The notes under the pieces were generated by a model that was given only the letters and a program-made list of their open reading frames with translations, was not told the DNA's origin and searched no databases. Positions 1 to 8,149 of a stretch of 64,000 nt of DNA are shown in pieces. The stretch comes from Anaerobranca californiensis DSM 14826. Lineage in GTDB: Bacteria > Bacillota > Proteinivoracia > Proteinivoracales > Proteinivoracaceae. The stretch covers positions 81,732 through 145,731 of the forward strand of contig NZ_FRAI01000006.1 in NCBI RefSeq assembly GCF_900142275.1, written 5' to 3'. The number at the start of each line of letters is the position of its first letter. Position 1 is the first letter of the stretch. The position numbers and the translations under genes are program-made.

Positions 1-152
1 GGAGCTTTACAATGGGATCAAAAAAATACAAGATTGAGGATGTTGACATCAATAACTTGTATTCCATTGAAACAAAATACTTTACTCCAGAGTTAATGTT
101 AGCCTCTACTAAATTACCTAAATTTGTTCAAGATTTAGTTAAAGGTGAGTAA
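1..152 (+). CDS. speE: Spermidine synthase, C-terminal fragment
   Basis: The reading frame enters from the left edge (codons in phase with base 3) and stops with TAA at 150-152, so only about 49 C-terminal residues are present. The visible tail, with [11 protein letters not shown] followed by LPKFVQDLV, matches the conserved end of bacterial spermidine synthases, which transfer an aminopropyl group from decarboxylated SAM to putrescine. The agmatinase gene starts one base after the stop, the usual speE-speB pairing of a polyamine operon. Identity rests on a short tail plus context. Confidence 0.75.
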   Translation, partial: SFTMGSKKYKIEDVDINNLYSIETKYFTPELMLASTKLPKFVQDLVKGE

Positions 153-153
153 A

Positions 154-1020
154 ATGGGATTATTCAATAATGTAGAATATACAAATAATTTTATTGGAGC
201 GAAGGATAATTACTATGAAGCTAAAGGTGTTTTACTCGGTGCCCCTATGGATTACACTGTAAGTTTCAGACCTGGTTCCCGCTTTGCTGCCAAAAGAATT
301 AGAGAAGTATCATATAACTTAGAAGAATACAGTTTTTATTGCCATAAAGACTTAACAGATTGTCCTTTTTTCGATGCCGGCGATTTAGCTTTACCCTTTG
401 GCAATGTAGAAAAATCTTTAGATATTATTTATCAATCTGTAGCTCAAATAACTAAAGATGGCAAAATACCCTTTATCATAGGGGGAGATCATTTAATTAG
501 TTATCCTTGCATCAAAGGAGTAAAAGAAAAATATCCTGATTTAGCAGTACTCCATTTTGATGCCCATGCCGATTTAAGGGAAGACTATGCCGGGGAAAAT
601 CAATCCCATGCCACTGTTATTGGCAAAGTGGTAAGGGAGTTAGGGGTAAAAGACGTATATCAATTTGGTATAAGGTCTGGTACTAAAGATGAATGGGAAT
701 TTGCCCAAAAACATACTAAATTATTTCCCTTCTCAGCGGCAGAACCTTTATTAAAAGTTCTAGAAGAGCTTAAAGGGAAACCAATTTACATTACCATAGA
801 TATTGATGTGGTAGATCCAGCCTTTGCCCCAGGTACAGGTACCCCAGAAGCCGGGGGGATTACCTCAAAGGAATTGTTAGATTGTTTAAAGATCATGTCA
901 TCTTTAAATGTTGTAGGATTTGATATTATTGAGGTTGCCCCTGTATATGACATTAGTGATATAACTTCAGTATTAGCTGCTAAAGTTATCAGAGAAAGTC
1001 TATTGATGTATATAAAATAA
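154..1020 (+). CDS. speB: Agmatinase (ureohydrolase family)
   Basis: Predicted 288-residue cytosolic enzyme that hydrolyses agmatine to putrescine and urea and so feeds the adjacent spermidine synthase. The two-Mn ureohydrolase signatures are all visible: GGDH (about residues 110-113), DAHADLRE (about 136-143) and DIDVVDPAFAPGTG (from about 216). Start: a GTG at 145 is in frame, but the ATG at 154 is preferred because AAAGGTGAG at 141-149 sits just before it. The gene starts one base after the speE stop, so the two are almost certainly cotranscribed. Length is normal for the family; arginase or formiminoglutamase is less likely given the speE neighbour. Confidence 0.92.
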   Translation: MGLFNNVEYTNNFIGAKDNYYEAKGVLLGAPMDYTVSFRPGSRFAAKRIREVSYNLEEYSFYCHKDLTDCPFFDAGDLALPFGNVEKSLDIIYQSVAQITKDGKIPFIIGGDHLISYPCIKGVKEKYPDLAVLHFDAHADLREDYAGENQSHATVIGKVVRELGVKDVYQFGIRSGTKDEWEFAQKHTKLFPFSAAEPLLKVLEELKGKPIYITIDIDVVDPAFAPGTGTPEAGGITSKELLDCLKIMSSLNVVGFDIIEVAPVYDISDITSVLAAKVIRESLLMYIK

Positions 1021-1039
1021 ATTTAAAAGTGGTGGTATT

Positions 1040-1456
1040 ATGCGAGCTGTTCAAATATTAATAAATTCAAGTCAACAAACAAGTTCTGGTCGTTCTGATT
1101 TGGCCATAGAAGTAGAGGGTTCCGTAACTTCTAAAGGGGAAGCTACTTACCTGACCTATAAAGAGCCGGAAGGAACTGGATTAGATAATACTACCACTAC
1201 TTTAAAATTAGAAAAAGATAAAGTTACTTTAATTCGTAATGGCTCAACTAGTCTTAAACAAGTTTTTGTAGCAGGGGAAAAGACCGACAGCTTATATCAA
1301 ACTCCTTATGGAAATTTCCCATTAAAAGTTGAATCTAAAGATGTTAAAGTGGAGTTAATTAAAGATAAAGGTAAAATTAGTTTACACTACGATTTAGTAA
1401 TTGGTGGCGAAAAAATCCAAGACCAAAAATTAATTTTAGTATATTACTCTATATAA
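1040..1456 (+). CDS. DUF1934 (YwiB-like) beta-barrel protein
   Basis: 138 residues, no signal peptide or membrane segment. The pattern of alternating beta strands, an N-terminal VQILINSSQQ strand and an internal YLTYKEPEGTGLDNTTTTLK segment match the DUF1934/YwiB family, a small calycin-like fold found in Firmicutes next to arginine or polyamine genes. Its biochemical role is not known. It follows agmatinase by 19 bp with its own Shine-Dalgarno (GTGGTG), so it probably belongs to the polyamine operon. Family assignment is from sequence pattern recognition only. Confidence 0.7.
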   Translation: MRAVQILINSSQQTSSGRSDLAIEVEGSVTSKGEATYLTYKEPEGTGLDNTTTTLKLEKDKVTLIRNGSTSLKQVFVAGEKTDSLYQTPYGNFPLKVESKDVKVELIKDKGKISLHYDLVIGGEKIQDQKLILVYYSI

Positions 1457-1474
1457 TAAAATTTGTGGGTGGGC

Positions 1475-1489
1475 GTGGAGAATCTCCAC
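1475..1489 (+). promoter_or_regulatory. Small inverted repeat before xapX
   Basis: GTGGAG-AAT-CTCCAC is a perfect 6-bp inverted repeat in the 65-bp gap between the DUF1934 gene and the small XapX gene, about 33 bp before its start. It could be an operator or a small RNA hairpin; there is no T tract, so it is not a terminator. Function unknown. Confidence 0.3.
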
Positions 1490-1521
1490 ATGAGGGGCTA
1501 TATGGAAAGGAGGACTAACCT

Positions 1522-1677
1522 ATGAAAGATATTATCCTAGCCTTAGTAGCAGGCGGTTTAGTAGGTGCTATTTTTGGTAAGGTTGGTTTACCTATCCCCG
1601 CTCCAGCTAATGTCGCCGGTTTAATGGGAATAGCTGGAATAATGCTCGGTTATATTGCCTCTACAAAGTTTTTCTAA
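1522..1677 (+). CDS. XapX-domain small membrane protein
   Basis: A 51-residue gene with a strong Shine-Dalgarno (AAAGGAGG) six bases before the ATG. The protein is two hydrophobic helices separated by GKVGLPIPAPANVAGLMG, the diagnostic core of XapX (DUF1427) proteins, which run close to this length. The family is membrane-embedded and of unknown function. It ends just before a strong terminator and is followed by the lysine-pathway activator, so it forms the end of the upstream transcription unit or a unit of its own. Confidence 0.8.
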   Translation: MKDIILALVAGGLVGAIFGKVGLPIPAPANVAGLMGIAGIMLGYIASTKFF

Positions 1678-1685
1678 GAAATCTT

Positions 1686-1710
1686 AAGCAAGCTTAAATT
1701 AAGCTTGCTT
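1686..1710 (+). terminator. Rho-independent terminator after xapX
   Basis: AAGCAAGCTT and AAGCTTGCTT form a perfect 10-bp stem around an AAATT loop, followed by TTAAAATAT. It starts nine bases after the XapX stop codon and separates the polyamine-side genes from the lysine regulator. Confidence 0.8.
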
Positions 1711-1726
1711 TTAAAATATACTAACT

Positions 1727-1740
1727 GCCCAAATTTGGGC
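1727..1740 (+). promoter_or_regulatory. Perfect 14-bp palindrome before the sigma-54 activator gene
   Basis: GCCCAAATTTGGGC is a perfect palindrome ending 16 bp before the ATG of the RocR-like activator and immediately before its Shine-Dalgarno (AAAAGGAGGGG). Its symmetry and place suit a dimeric regulator site, for instance autoregulation by the activator. I saw no second exact copy near the kdd promoter. Confidence 0.4.
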
Positions 1741-1756
1741 AAAAGGAGGGGTTGTA

Positions 1757-3115
1757 ATGAAGGATTTATTAATAAGTATTTTAGAGACCATTGACGAGGG
1801 TATTCATGCTGTGGACCAAAGGGGAATCACCATTTACTATAATTCTAAAGCTGCCCTTTTAGATGGTCTCCACCCCCAAGATGTCATAGGAAAACATATC
1901 CTTGATGTATTTCCATCTTTAGACCGAACCTCCAGTACTTTACTTAAAGTATTAAAAAGCCGCAAACCTATATATAACCAACAGCAAAAATACACAAATT
2001 TTAAGGGAAAAGAGGTTGTAACTGTAAATACAACACTGCCTATTTTTGGGCAGAAGGGATTTTTAGGGGCGGTGGAAATTTCTAAAGATATCACCCAAGT
2101 TAAACAGTTATCTGATAAAATCCATTTTTTACAACAAACCTTATACAGAAATTCAGGGAAAGGAGAAAATGACAAGTATAAGCTTTATCAGTTTGGAGAT
2201 ATCATTGGAAATAGTAATAAAATTTTAGAATTGATCCGAAAAGCCCAAAGGATTTCTCAAAGTAATTCTACAGTTTTAGTTTATGGAGAAACAGGGGTAG
2301 GAAAAGAATTATTAGTTCAAGCAATACACAGTAGTTCCCATAGGCAAAACGGACCCTTTATTGCCCAAAACTGTGGAGCTTTGCCGGAAAGTTTATTAGA
2401 ATCAATTCTCTTTGGTACAGTAAAAGGGAGTTTCACCGGTGCTGAAAACAAACCTGGTCTTTTTGAGTTGGCAGCAGGTGGCACTTTGTTTTTAGATGAA
2501 ATAAATTCATTGCCATTAAGTTTACAGGGTAAAATTTTAAGGGTAATAGAAGAGAAGAAAATAAGGCGGATTGGTGATACCAAAGAAATTTTCCTTGATG
2601 TCAGAATAATGGCAGCTATGAATACAGATCCCTTAGAAGAAGTTGAAAAAGGCCTTTTGCGGAAAGACTTATACTACCGCTTAAATGTAGTTACATTATA
2701 TATCCCTCCCCTTCGGGATAGAATAGAAGATATAGAACCATTGGTACTCCATTTTATCGATAAATTTAATAAAGAATTTAATAATAAAATCACAGGGGTA
2801 ACGAGGGAAGTTTTAAAGGTGTTACAAAATTATAGTTGGCCGGGAAATGTCAGGGAATTAGGCAATGTCATTGAGGCAATTTTTAATTTTAAAGATAGTG
2901 GCAAAATAGATATAGAAGATTTACCAGGACATATAGTTCAACAAGGAAATGGAGATAGAAACCTTAGCCTTCGGGAGAAGTTGTTTCAATATGAAAAAGA
3001 GTTAATTATAGGGGCATATTTAGGAAATGATAAAAATATAACCAAAACTGCGGAATACTTAGGGATACCTAGACAAACTTTACAATACAAGTTAAAGCAA
3101 TTTAAGTTAAAATAA
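1757..3115 (+). CDS. RocR-like sigma-54-dependent activator of lysine fermentation
   Basis: 452-residue enhancer-binding protein. Domains in order: PAS sensor (about residues 5-115; the start with TIDEGIHAVD and YYNSKAA closely resembles RocR-type regulators), AAA+ ATPase (about 145-380) with Walker A GETGVGKE near 176-183, the sigma-54 contact loop as GSFTGA near 224-229, Walker B LFLDEI, and an arginine finger region with YYRLNV; and a Fis-type helix-turn-helix at the C-terminus (TAEYLGIPRQTLQYKL). A near-perfect -24/-12 promoter lies 38 bp downstream before kdd, so this protein very probably activates the kdd-kam operon. The inducer is unknown; lysine or a pathway intermediate is a guess. 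Confidence 0.9.
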   Translation: MKDLLISILETIDEGIHAVDQRGITIYYNSKAALLDGLHPQDVIGKHILDVFPSLDRTSSTLLKVLKSRKPIYNQQQKYTNFKGKEVVTVNTTLPIFGQKGFLGAVEISKDITQVKQLSDKIHFLQQTLYRNSGKGENDKYKLYQFGDIIGNSNKILELIRKAQRISQSNSTVLVYGETGVGKELLVQAIHSSSHRQNGPFIAQNCGALPESLLESILFGTVKGSFTGAENKPGLFELAAGGTLFLDEINSLPLSLQGKILRVIEEKKIRRIGDTKEIFLDVRIMAAMNTDPLEEVEKGLLRKDLYYRLNVVTLYIPPLRDRIEDIEPLVLHFIDKFNKEFNNKITGVTREVLKVLQNYSWPGNVRELGNVIEAIFNFKDSGKIDIEDLPGHIVQQGNGDRNLSLREKLFQYEKELIIGAYLGNDKNITKTAEYLGIPRQTLQYKLKQFKLK

Positions 3116-3120
3116 CCATC

Positions 3121-3151
3121 GATGTCCATACTAAAAAGGACATCTTTTTTT
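3121..3151 (+). terminator. Terminator of the activator gene
   Basis: GATGTCC and GGACATC form a 7-bp stem around ATACTAAAAA, followed by seven T residues. It sits five bases after the activator stop codon and ends two bases before the -24 element of the kdd promoter, so the two transcription units are tightly packed but separate. Confidence 0.85.
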
Positions 3152-3152
3152 A

Positions 3153-3170
3153 TTGGCACTAAATTTGCAT
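3153..3170 (+). promoter_or_regulatory. Sigma-54 (-24/-12) promoter of the kdd-kam operon
   Basis: TTGGCAC-N5-TTGCAT matches the RpoN consensus, with GG (3155-3156) and GC (3167-3168) 12 bp apart. Transcription should start near 3180, about 32 bp before the kdd ATG. The gene just upstream encodes a GSFTGA-containing enhancer-binding protein, which supports the call strongly. Confidence 0.93.
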
Positions 3171-3211
3171 AATTTAAATAATATATAAATGATAGAAGGA
3201 GGAATAATTTT

Positions 3212-4246
3212 ATGAAAGGCTGTCCCTATGGAACCCACCGGGTTATAGAAAAAAAAGGTATGCTTCCCCAACCGGCGTGGAAAATTTCCAATGATCCTCA
3301 AATCTACAGTAATGAAATATTAATTGATGTAAAAACCTTAAACATTGATTCGGCGAGCTTTACTCAAATTAAAAAACAGGCAAAGGAAGAAAATAGGACC
3401 ATAGAATCTATAATTTTAGAAACAGTGGAAAAAAGGGGTAAACAACACAACCCCGTTACCGGATCTGGTGGTATGTTGATTGGAACTGTATCAAAAATAG
3501 GAGAAGATCTCAAAGGAAAAATAGACCTACAGGAAGGAGATAAAATCGCCACATTAGTTTCCTTATCTTTAACCCCTCTAAAAATAGAAAAAATATTAAG
3601 GGTGAAAGAAAACTCTGATCAAGTGGATATTGAAGGAAAAGCTGTCTTATTCCAAAGTGGTATTTATGCAAAATTGCCAACAGATATAGATGAAAAATTA
3701 GCTTTAGCTGTCCTAGATGTAGCCGGTGCCCCTGCCCAAACTGCCCGTTTAGTGAAGCCATCTGATATAGTAGTGGTAATAGGTGCAGGAGGAAAGTCAG
3801 GTTTATTGACAATCTATGAAGCTAAAAAACGGGCAGGAGTAACTGGTAAGGTAATAGGGATTGAGTATAGTGAAGAAGGGTGTAAGAAACTACAAGAAAC
3901 CGGCTATGCCGATATTGTCATCCAAGGGGATGCCACAAACCCAATGGAAATTTTAGAAAAAGTAAAGGAAGCTACTGCCGAAAAGTTGGCAGATGTTACA
4001 ATTAACTGTGTCAATATTCCCGATACAGAAATGGCCAGTATTTTGGTGACAAGGGATAGGGGAATACTTTACTTTTTTAGTATGGCTACCAGCTTTACTA
4101 AAGCAGCATTAGGGGCTGAAGGGATCGGAAAAGATATAGATATGTTAATCGGCAATGGCTATGCAAAAGGCCATAGTGAAATAGCATTACAAATTATCAG
4201 GGAAAGTGAAAAGATAAGGAAAATTTTTGAAGAAATTTATGTTTAG
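3212..4246 (+). CDS. kdd: L-erythro-3,5-diaminohexanoate dehydrogenase
   Basis: 344-residue NAD(P)-dependent dehydrogenase that oxidatively deaminates 3,5-diaminohexanoate to 3-keto-5-aminohexanoate in lysine fermentation. The N-terminus (KGCPYGTHRVIEKKGMLPQPAWK) is typical of Kdd, and a Rossmann nucleotide-binding motif VVVIGAGGKSG lies around residues 188-198. It is the first gene of the operon, preceded by AGAAGGAGG and the sigma-54 promoter, and is followed after 11 bp by kamA. Length and context agree with the characterised clostridial and fusobacterial enzymes. Confidence 0.93.
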   Translation: MKGCPYGTHRVIEKKGMLPQPAWKISNDPQIYSNEILIDVKTLNIDSASFTQIKKQAKEENRTIESIILETVEKRGKQHNPVTGSGGMLIGTVSKIGEDLKGKIDLQEGDKIATLVSLSLTPLKIEKILRVKENSDQVDIEGKAVLFQSGIYAKLPTDIDEKLALAVLDVAGAPAQTARLVKPSDIVVVIGAGGKSGLLTIYEAKKRAGVTGKVIGIEYSEEGCKKLQETGYADIVIQGDATNPMEILEKVKEATAEKLADVTINCVNIPDTEMASILVTRDRGILYFFSMATSFTKAALGAEGIGKDIDMLIGNGYAKGHSEIALQIIRESEKIRKIFEEIYV

Positions 4247-4257
4247 GAGGTGTTACG

Positions 4258-5502
4258 ATGAGAAGTTTTAAAGAAGTGGAGAAGTATAAAAATGTAACAC
4301 AAGAACAGTGGAATGATTGGCATTGGCAGTTGAAAAACAGGATTACAACTGTAGAAGAACTTAAAGAATTGGTGGATTTGACCTCTGAAGAAGAGGAAGG
4401 AATTAAACAGTGTTTAAAAACTTTGAGAATGGCTATTACACCATATTATGGGTTGCTTATGGACCCTAAAGATGTCAATTGTCCTGTAAGGAAACAAGGA
4501 ATCCCTGTAATCAAGGAATTGGAAAAAAGCAGTTGTGATATGGAAGATCCCCTTTCCGAAGATACCGATTCTCCAGTTCCAGGCCTTACCCACCGCTACC
4601 CCGATAGGGTTTTATTACTTGTAACGGATCAATGTGCTATGTATTGTAGACATTGTACCAGGAGGAGAATAGCGGGGGTTACTGACAAAGCAATGCCCCA
4701 AGAAAGAATAGAAAAGGCTTTAGAATATATAAAAAAAACACCGGAGGTTAGAGATGTTTTAATAAGTGGTGGAGATGGCCTATTAATTTCCGATGATAAG
4801 TTAGAATATATAATTAAATCCCTAAGGGAAATACCCCATGTAGAAGTAATTAGAATAGGGACTAGGGTTCCGGTAGTTTTACCTCAAAGGATTACAGATA
4901 AGTTATGTGCTATGCTGAAAAAATATCATCCAATTTGGATCAATACCCATTTCAATCATCCTAAAGAGCTAACGGCTGAAAGTAAAAAGGCTTTAGCAAA
5001 ACTATCGGATGCAGGAATTCCTTTAGGAAACCAATCGGTGCTCTTGAGGGGGATCAATGATTGCCCTAATATTATGAAGAAATTAGTCCATGAACTAGTG
5101 TTAAACAGAGTAAGGCCATATTATATTTATCAATGTGATTTATCCCAAGGGATCGAACACTTTAGGACACCGGTAAGTAAAGGGATAGAGATTATAGAAA
5201 GCTTAAGGGGTCATACATCGGGATATGCAGTGCCTACCTTTGTAGTAGATGCCCCCGGTGGTGGTGGAAAAATTCCGGTAATGCCCCAATATTTAATCTC
5301 TCAATCACCTTCAAAGGTAGTTTTACGGAACTTTGAAGGGGTAATGGCCGTTTATTCTCAGCCAACGGATTATAAAGATCAATGTAATTGTCAATACTGT
5401 CAAGGGGCAAAGGAGTCCATAGGGGTACAGTCTTTATTAAGTGGTGAAAAGTTAAATATAGAACCGACAGAACTTAAGAGAGGGACTAGAAGGAGAAAAT
5501 GA
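4258..5502 (+). CDS. kamA: L-lysine 2,3-aminomutase (radical SAM)
   Basis: 414-residue radical-SAM/PLP enzyme converting L-lysine to L-beta-lysine, the first step of the pathway. The CxxxCxxC cluster motif is CAMYCRHC (Cys126, 130, 133). The PLP-binding lysine lies in APGGGGKIP. Two aspartates that bind the lysine side chain in the Clostridium subterminale enzyme have counterparts in YQCDLS and VVDAPGG, favouring lysine over the related glutamate 2,3-aminomutase. The C-terminal CNCQYC supplies further cysteines, probably for zinc. It overlaps kamB by four bases. Confidence 0.95.
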   Translation: MRSFKEVEKYKNVTQEQWNDWHWQLKNRITTVEELKELVDLTSEEEEGIKQCLKTLRMAITPYYGLLMDPKDVNCPVRKQGIPVIKELEKSSCDMEDPLSEDTDSPVPGLTHRYPDRVLLLVTDQCAMYCRHCTRRRIAGVTDKAMPQERIEKALEYIKKTPEVRDVLISGGDGLLISDDKLEYIIKSLREIPHVEVIRIGTRVPVVLPQRITDKLCAMLKKYHPIWINTHFNHPKELTAESKKALAKLSDAGIPLGNQSVLLRGINDCPNIMKKLVHELVLNRVRPYYIYQCDLSQGIEHFRTPVSKGIEIIESLRGHTSGYAVPTFVVDAPGGGGKIPVMPQYLISQSPSKVVLRNFEGVMAVYSQPTDYKDQCNCQYCQGAKESIGVQSLLSGEKLNIEPTELKRGTRRRK

Positions 5503-6497
5503 GGGAAATTTTAAAAGAAAAGCTAATGGATCCAGAAGTGTATTCCCTTTCCATAGTTGGTATGGCTAAAAATACTGGCAAAACTGTAACTTTAAATTAT
5601 TTAATAAATTTATTACAGGATATTACATTAGGGGTGACATCTATAGGTATAGATGGAGAAAAAATAGATAATTTAACTTCCACCCCTAAACCCTCTATCA
5701 ACTTAAAAAGGGGTACTTTAATTGCTACTGGTGAGAAGACCTTACAGGAATTTACCGGTAGTTTTGAAATTTTAGAAGGAACAGGGATTTATAACCCCCT
5801 TGGCGAAATAGTAATAGTTAGGTTATTAGAAGATGGTGAAGTTTTAATAGGGGGCCCTGAAAGGACTACAGATTTAAAAAGGATAATTTCTAGATTCAAA
5901 AGTTACTGCTGTCAGAAGGTGTTGGTAGATGGGGCCATCGACCGGAGGGCAGCAGCTTCTCCCTATATAACCGATGGCATGGTCTTTGTCACAGGGGCTG
6001 CCTATAGCAGGGACTTAGCTAGACTTGTAGGAGAAACGGTACATCGTTTGAATATGTTAACATTACCCCAGACTTCTGTCCCTTTAAAACTTCAAGAGAA
6101 AATCCAGTTGATCTGTGGAGAAGAAATAATTTGTTTACCTATTAAGTCAGCTTTACTGGTTGATCAACTATTAGGATACTTTAAAGGGGACAGAGAAAAC
6201 ATCCTTTATATTCCAGGAGCTTTAACAGACTCTTTTGTGCAGCTGATTATACCTTGGGTTAAAAAAGGGTACAAAATTAGGATAATAGTGAAAGATGGAA
6301 CAAAAGTCTTTCTTACTCCTAAAACATATGGACAGTTTGTAGATAGTGGAGGAACATTAGAGGTTTTGAAAAGTTGTAAACCCTTGGCCTTAAGTGTAAA
6401 CCCCTTTTCTGTAGAAGGCTATGGTTTTGATAGTACTATTTTAGTAAATAACCTTCAAAGGTTAGTATCCATACCAGTCTTTGACCCATTAAGCTAG
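5499..6497 (+). CDS. kamB: KamB, lysine 5,6-aminomutase reactivase subunit
   Basis: 332 residues with an N-terminal P-loop GMAKNTGKT at residues 21-29, so probably a nucleotide-binding protein. Genes of this type always accompany kamC and the 5,6-aminomutase genes in lysine-fermenting bacteria, and the family is named as a reactivase component for the B12-dependent mutase, by analogy with diol dehydratase reactivases. The ATG overlaps the kamA stop (ATGA), indicating translational coupling. Direct biochemical proof for this family is thin, so the role is partly inferred from context. Confidence 0.8.
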   Translation: MREILKEKLMDPEVYSLSIVGMAKNTGKTVTLNYLINLLQDITLGVTSIGIDGEKIDNLTSTPKPSINLKRGTLIATGEKTLQEFTGSFEILEGTGIYNPLGEIVIVRLLEDGEVLIGGPERTTDLKRIISRFKSYCCQKVLVDGAIDRRAAASPYITDGMVFVTGAAYSRDLARLVGETVHRLNMLTLPQTSVPLKLQEKIQLICGEEIICLPIKSALLVDQLLGYFKGDRENILYIPGALTDSFVQLIIPWVKKGYKIRIIVKDGTKVFLTPKTYGQFVDSGGTLEVLKSCKPLALSVNPFSVEGYGFDSTILVNNLQRLVSIPVFDPLS

Positions 6498-6508
6498 GGA
6501 GGGATTTT

Positions 6509-8149
6509 ATGGAATTTTTTATAGGTAATACCTTAAATGTTATAGATCTAGAAGAAGTCCTAAATTCCGTTGTCCCCTATTCCCCCTATGGTCAAAGGGA
6601 AAAGGAAAAGCTAAAACCCACCCTATCAAAGGCTAAACTACAAAGGGAATATACCTTGACATACCAAATATTAGAGATAATCCAAAGGGATAACAAAGTA
6701 ACTGGGATAATCGATCTTTTAAAAAATCTTAAAGATATAACTCCTATCATCAAAAAAGCCTTAGCAGGTTTAGTTTTAGAAGAAATAGACTTCTTTTACC
6801 TTAAGCAATGGCTTACAGGGGTAAGGACTTTAGCGGACCTTACAGAAAAGACAGGTATAAAAAAGGAGATCAACATAAAATTTGAAAAGATAGAAGGGTT
6901 TTTTAAAATAATTACCCTAGATAATGAAGGGCCAGGATTTTATATATCAAGTAAACATAATCCCCAGTTAGAAAAGGCTAGAACTACTTCAAGAAGGTTG
7001 AGGGAAAAGTTAGATAATCTATTAGAAAAGAGAAAAAAAGAGATAGAAAGGGAATTTAATGTCCTATTTAACATAGAAAATACATTAAACATTAGTAAGT
7101 TTGACGGGGATAAGGTAGAAAAGTTATCTAAATGTCCCCACCTTTATTACCAAGGGGAAAATTATACCCATGTTCAATTTAAAATAAAGGAATGGGAAGA
7201 GACATTAAAGATCAAGGGAAAATTAGCAGAAGTAAATAAAGAGATTGAACATGAAGAAGAAAAGGTCAAAAAATATTTGACAGAGGAATTCTTAAAATAT
7301 ATACCTAAATTTCAAGGAAACTGTAAAAAAATAGGGAGATTAGATTGGCTTTTGACAAAGGCTAATTATTCCCGGGAAATAAATGGGGTAAAACCGATAT
7401 TGACAACTGAAAATATTATAAAACTGAAAGGGGCTAAAAACCCTGTTTTAGCAGGGGTTTTAGCTAAAAGGGGCAAAAAGGTCACCCCAATAGATTTAGA
7501 ACTAGATAGTGGGGTCACTGTAATAACCGGCTCTAACATGGGTGGAAAATCCTTGACATTAAAGACTTTAGGTTTAATGACCGCTTTGGCCCAGATGGGA
7601 TTTTTAGTTCCCTGTGAAGAAATGGTATTTAGCCCTAGAAAATTCATCTATTGTTCACTATATCATCAACAATCTATCTATGATGGACTAAGTACCTTTG
7701 GAGTAGAAATTAAAGCTTTGAAAAAGGTGTTAACTTATCGGGATAAACAGGGACTGTATTTAATCGATGAGTTGGCTAGGGGGACTAATCCTATAGAGGG
7801 AGGTGCTTTAGCTTATGCTGTCGCTAAATATTTAAATGAAGGGGACAGCATAACGGTAATGGTTACCCACTTTGAGCAACTGCTGACCGATGAATTTGGG
7901 CAGCTAAGGATTGTGGGATTAGATAATGTCACAGAAAATAAACTTAAAAAAGGATTAAAGGGTAAAAGGGGAGTAGAAGCTGTAGAGGAGCTTATGGATT
8001 ATAGAATAGAAAAGGTCACAAAATTAGGTATCCCAAAGGAAGGGTTAAAGATAGCAGCCCTAATGGGTTTACCCCAAGAAATAATCGAAAATGCAGAAAA
8101 AAAGCTGGCAAAGGATCAACAAAAAAGGAGTGAACAAGATGACAGATAA
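6509..8149 (+). CDS. kamC: KamC, MutS-like ATPase of the lysine 5,6-aminomutase reactivase
   Basis: 546 residues with the ATPase core of MutS at the C-terminal half: Walker A TGSNMGGKS (about 339-347), Walker B LYLIDE (about 416-421), then LARGTNPIEGGAL and MVTHFEQL. The N-terminal half is helical and charged, and the mismatch-recognition domains of MutS are absent, so this is not a DNA repair MutS. Its position between kamB and kamD points to handling the adenosylcobalamin mutase, probably exchange of damaged cofactor. The 3' end overlaps the start of kamD by 11 bp. Confidence 0.82.
   Translation: MEFFIGNTLNVIDLEEVLNSVVPYSPYGQREKEKLKPTLSKAKLQREYTLTYQILEIIQRDNKVTGIIDLLKNLKDITPIIKKALAGLVLEEIDFFYLKQWLTGVRTLADLTEKTGIKKEINIKFEKIEGFFKIITLDNEGPGFYISSKHNPQLEKARTTSRRLREKLDNLLEKRKKEIEREFNVLFNIENTLNISKFDGDKVEKLSKCPHLYYQGENYTHVQFKIKEWEETLKIKGKLAEVNKEIEHEEEKVKKYLTEEFLKYIPKFQGNCKKIGRLDWLLTKANYSREINGVKPILTTENIIKLKGAKNPVLAGVLAKRGKKVTPIDLELDSGVTVITGSNMGGKSLTLKTLGLMTALAQMGFLVPCEEMVFSPRKFIYCSLYHQQSIYDGLSTFGVEIKALKKVLTYRDKQGLYLIDELARGTNPIEGGALAYAVAKYLNEGDSITVMVTHFEQLLTDEFGQLRIVGLDNVTENKLKKGLKGKRGVEAVEELMDYRIEKVTKLGIPKEGLKIAALMGLPQEIIENAEKKLAKDQQKRSEQDDR

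Noticed and set aside
145..153. GTG at 145 as the agmatinase start
   Set aside because: It has no Shine-Dalgarno and lies within the upstream gene; the ATG at 154 follows AAAGGTGAG directly.
6509..8149. The MutS-like gene as a mismatch-repair mutS or mutS2
   Set aside because: It lacks the mismatch-binding domains and the MutS2 Smr domain, and it is embedded with overlaps in the kam operon.
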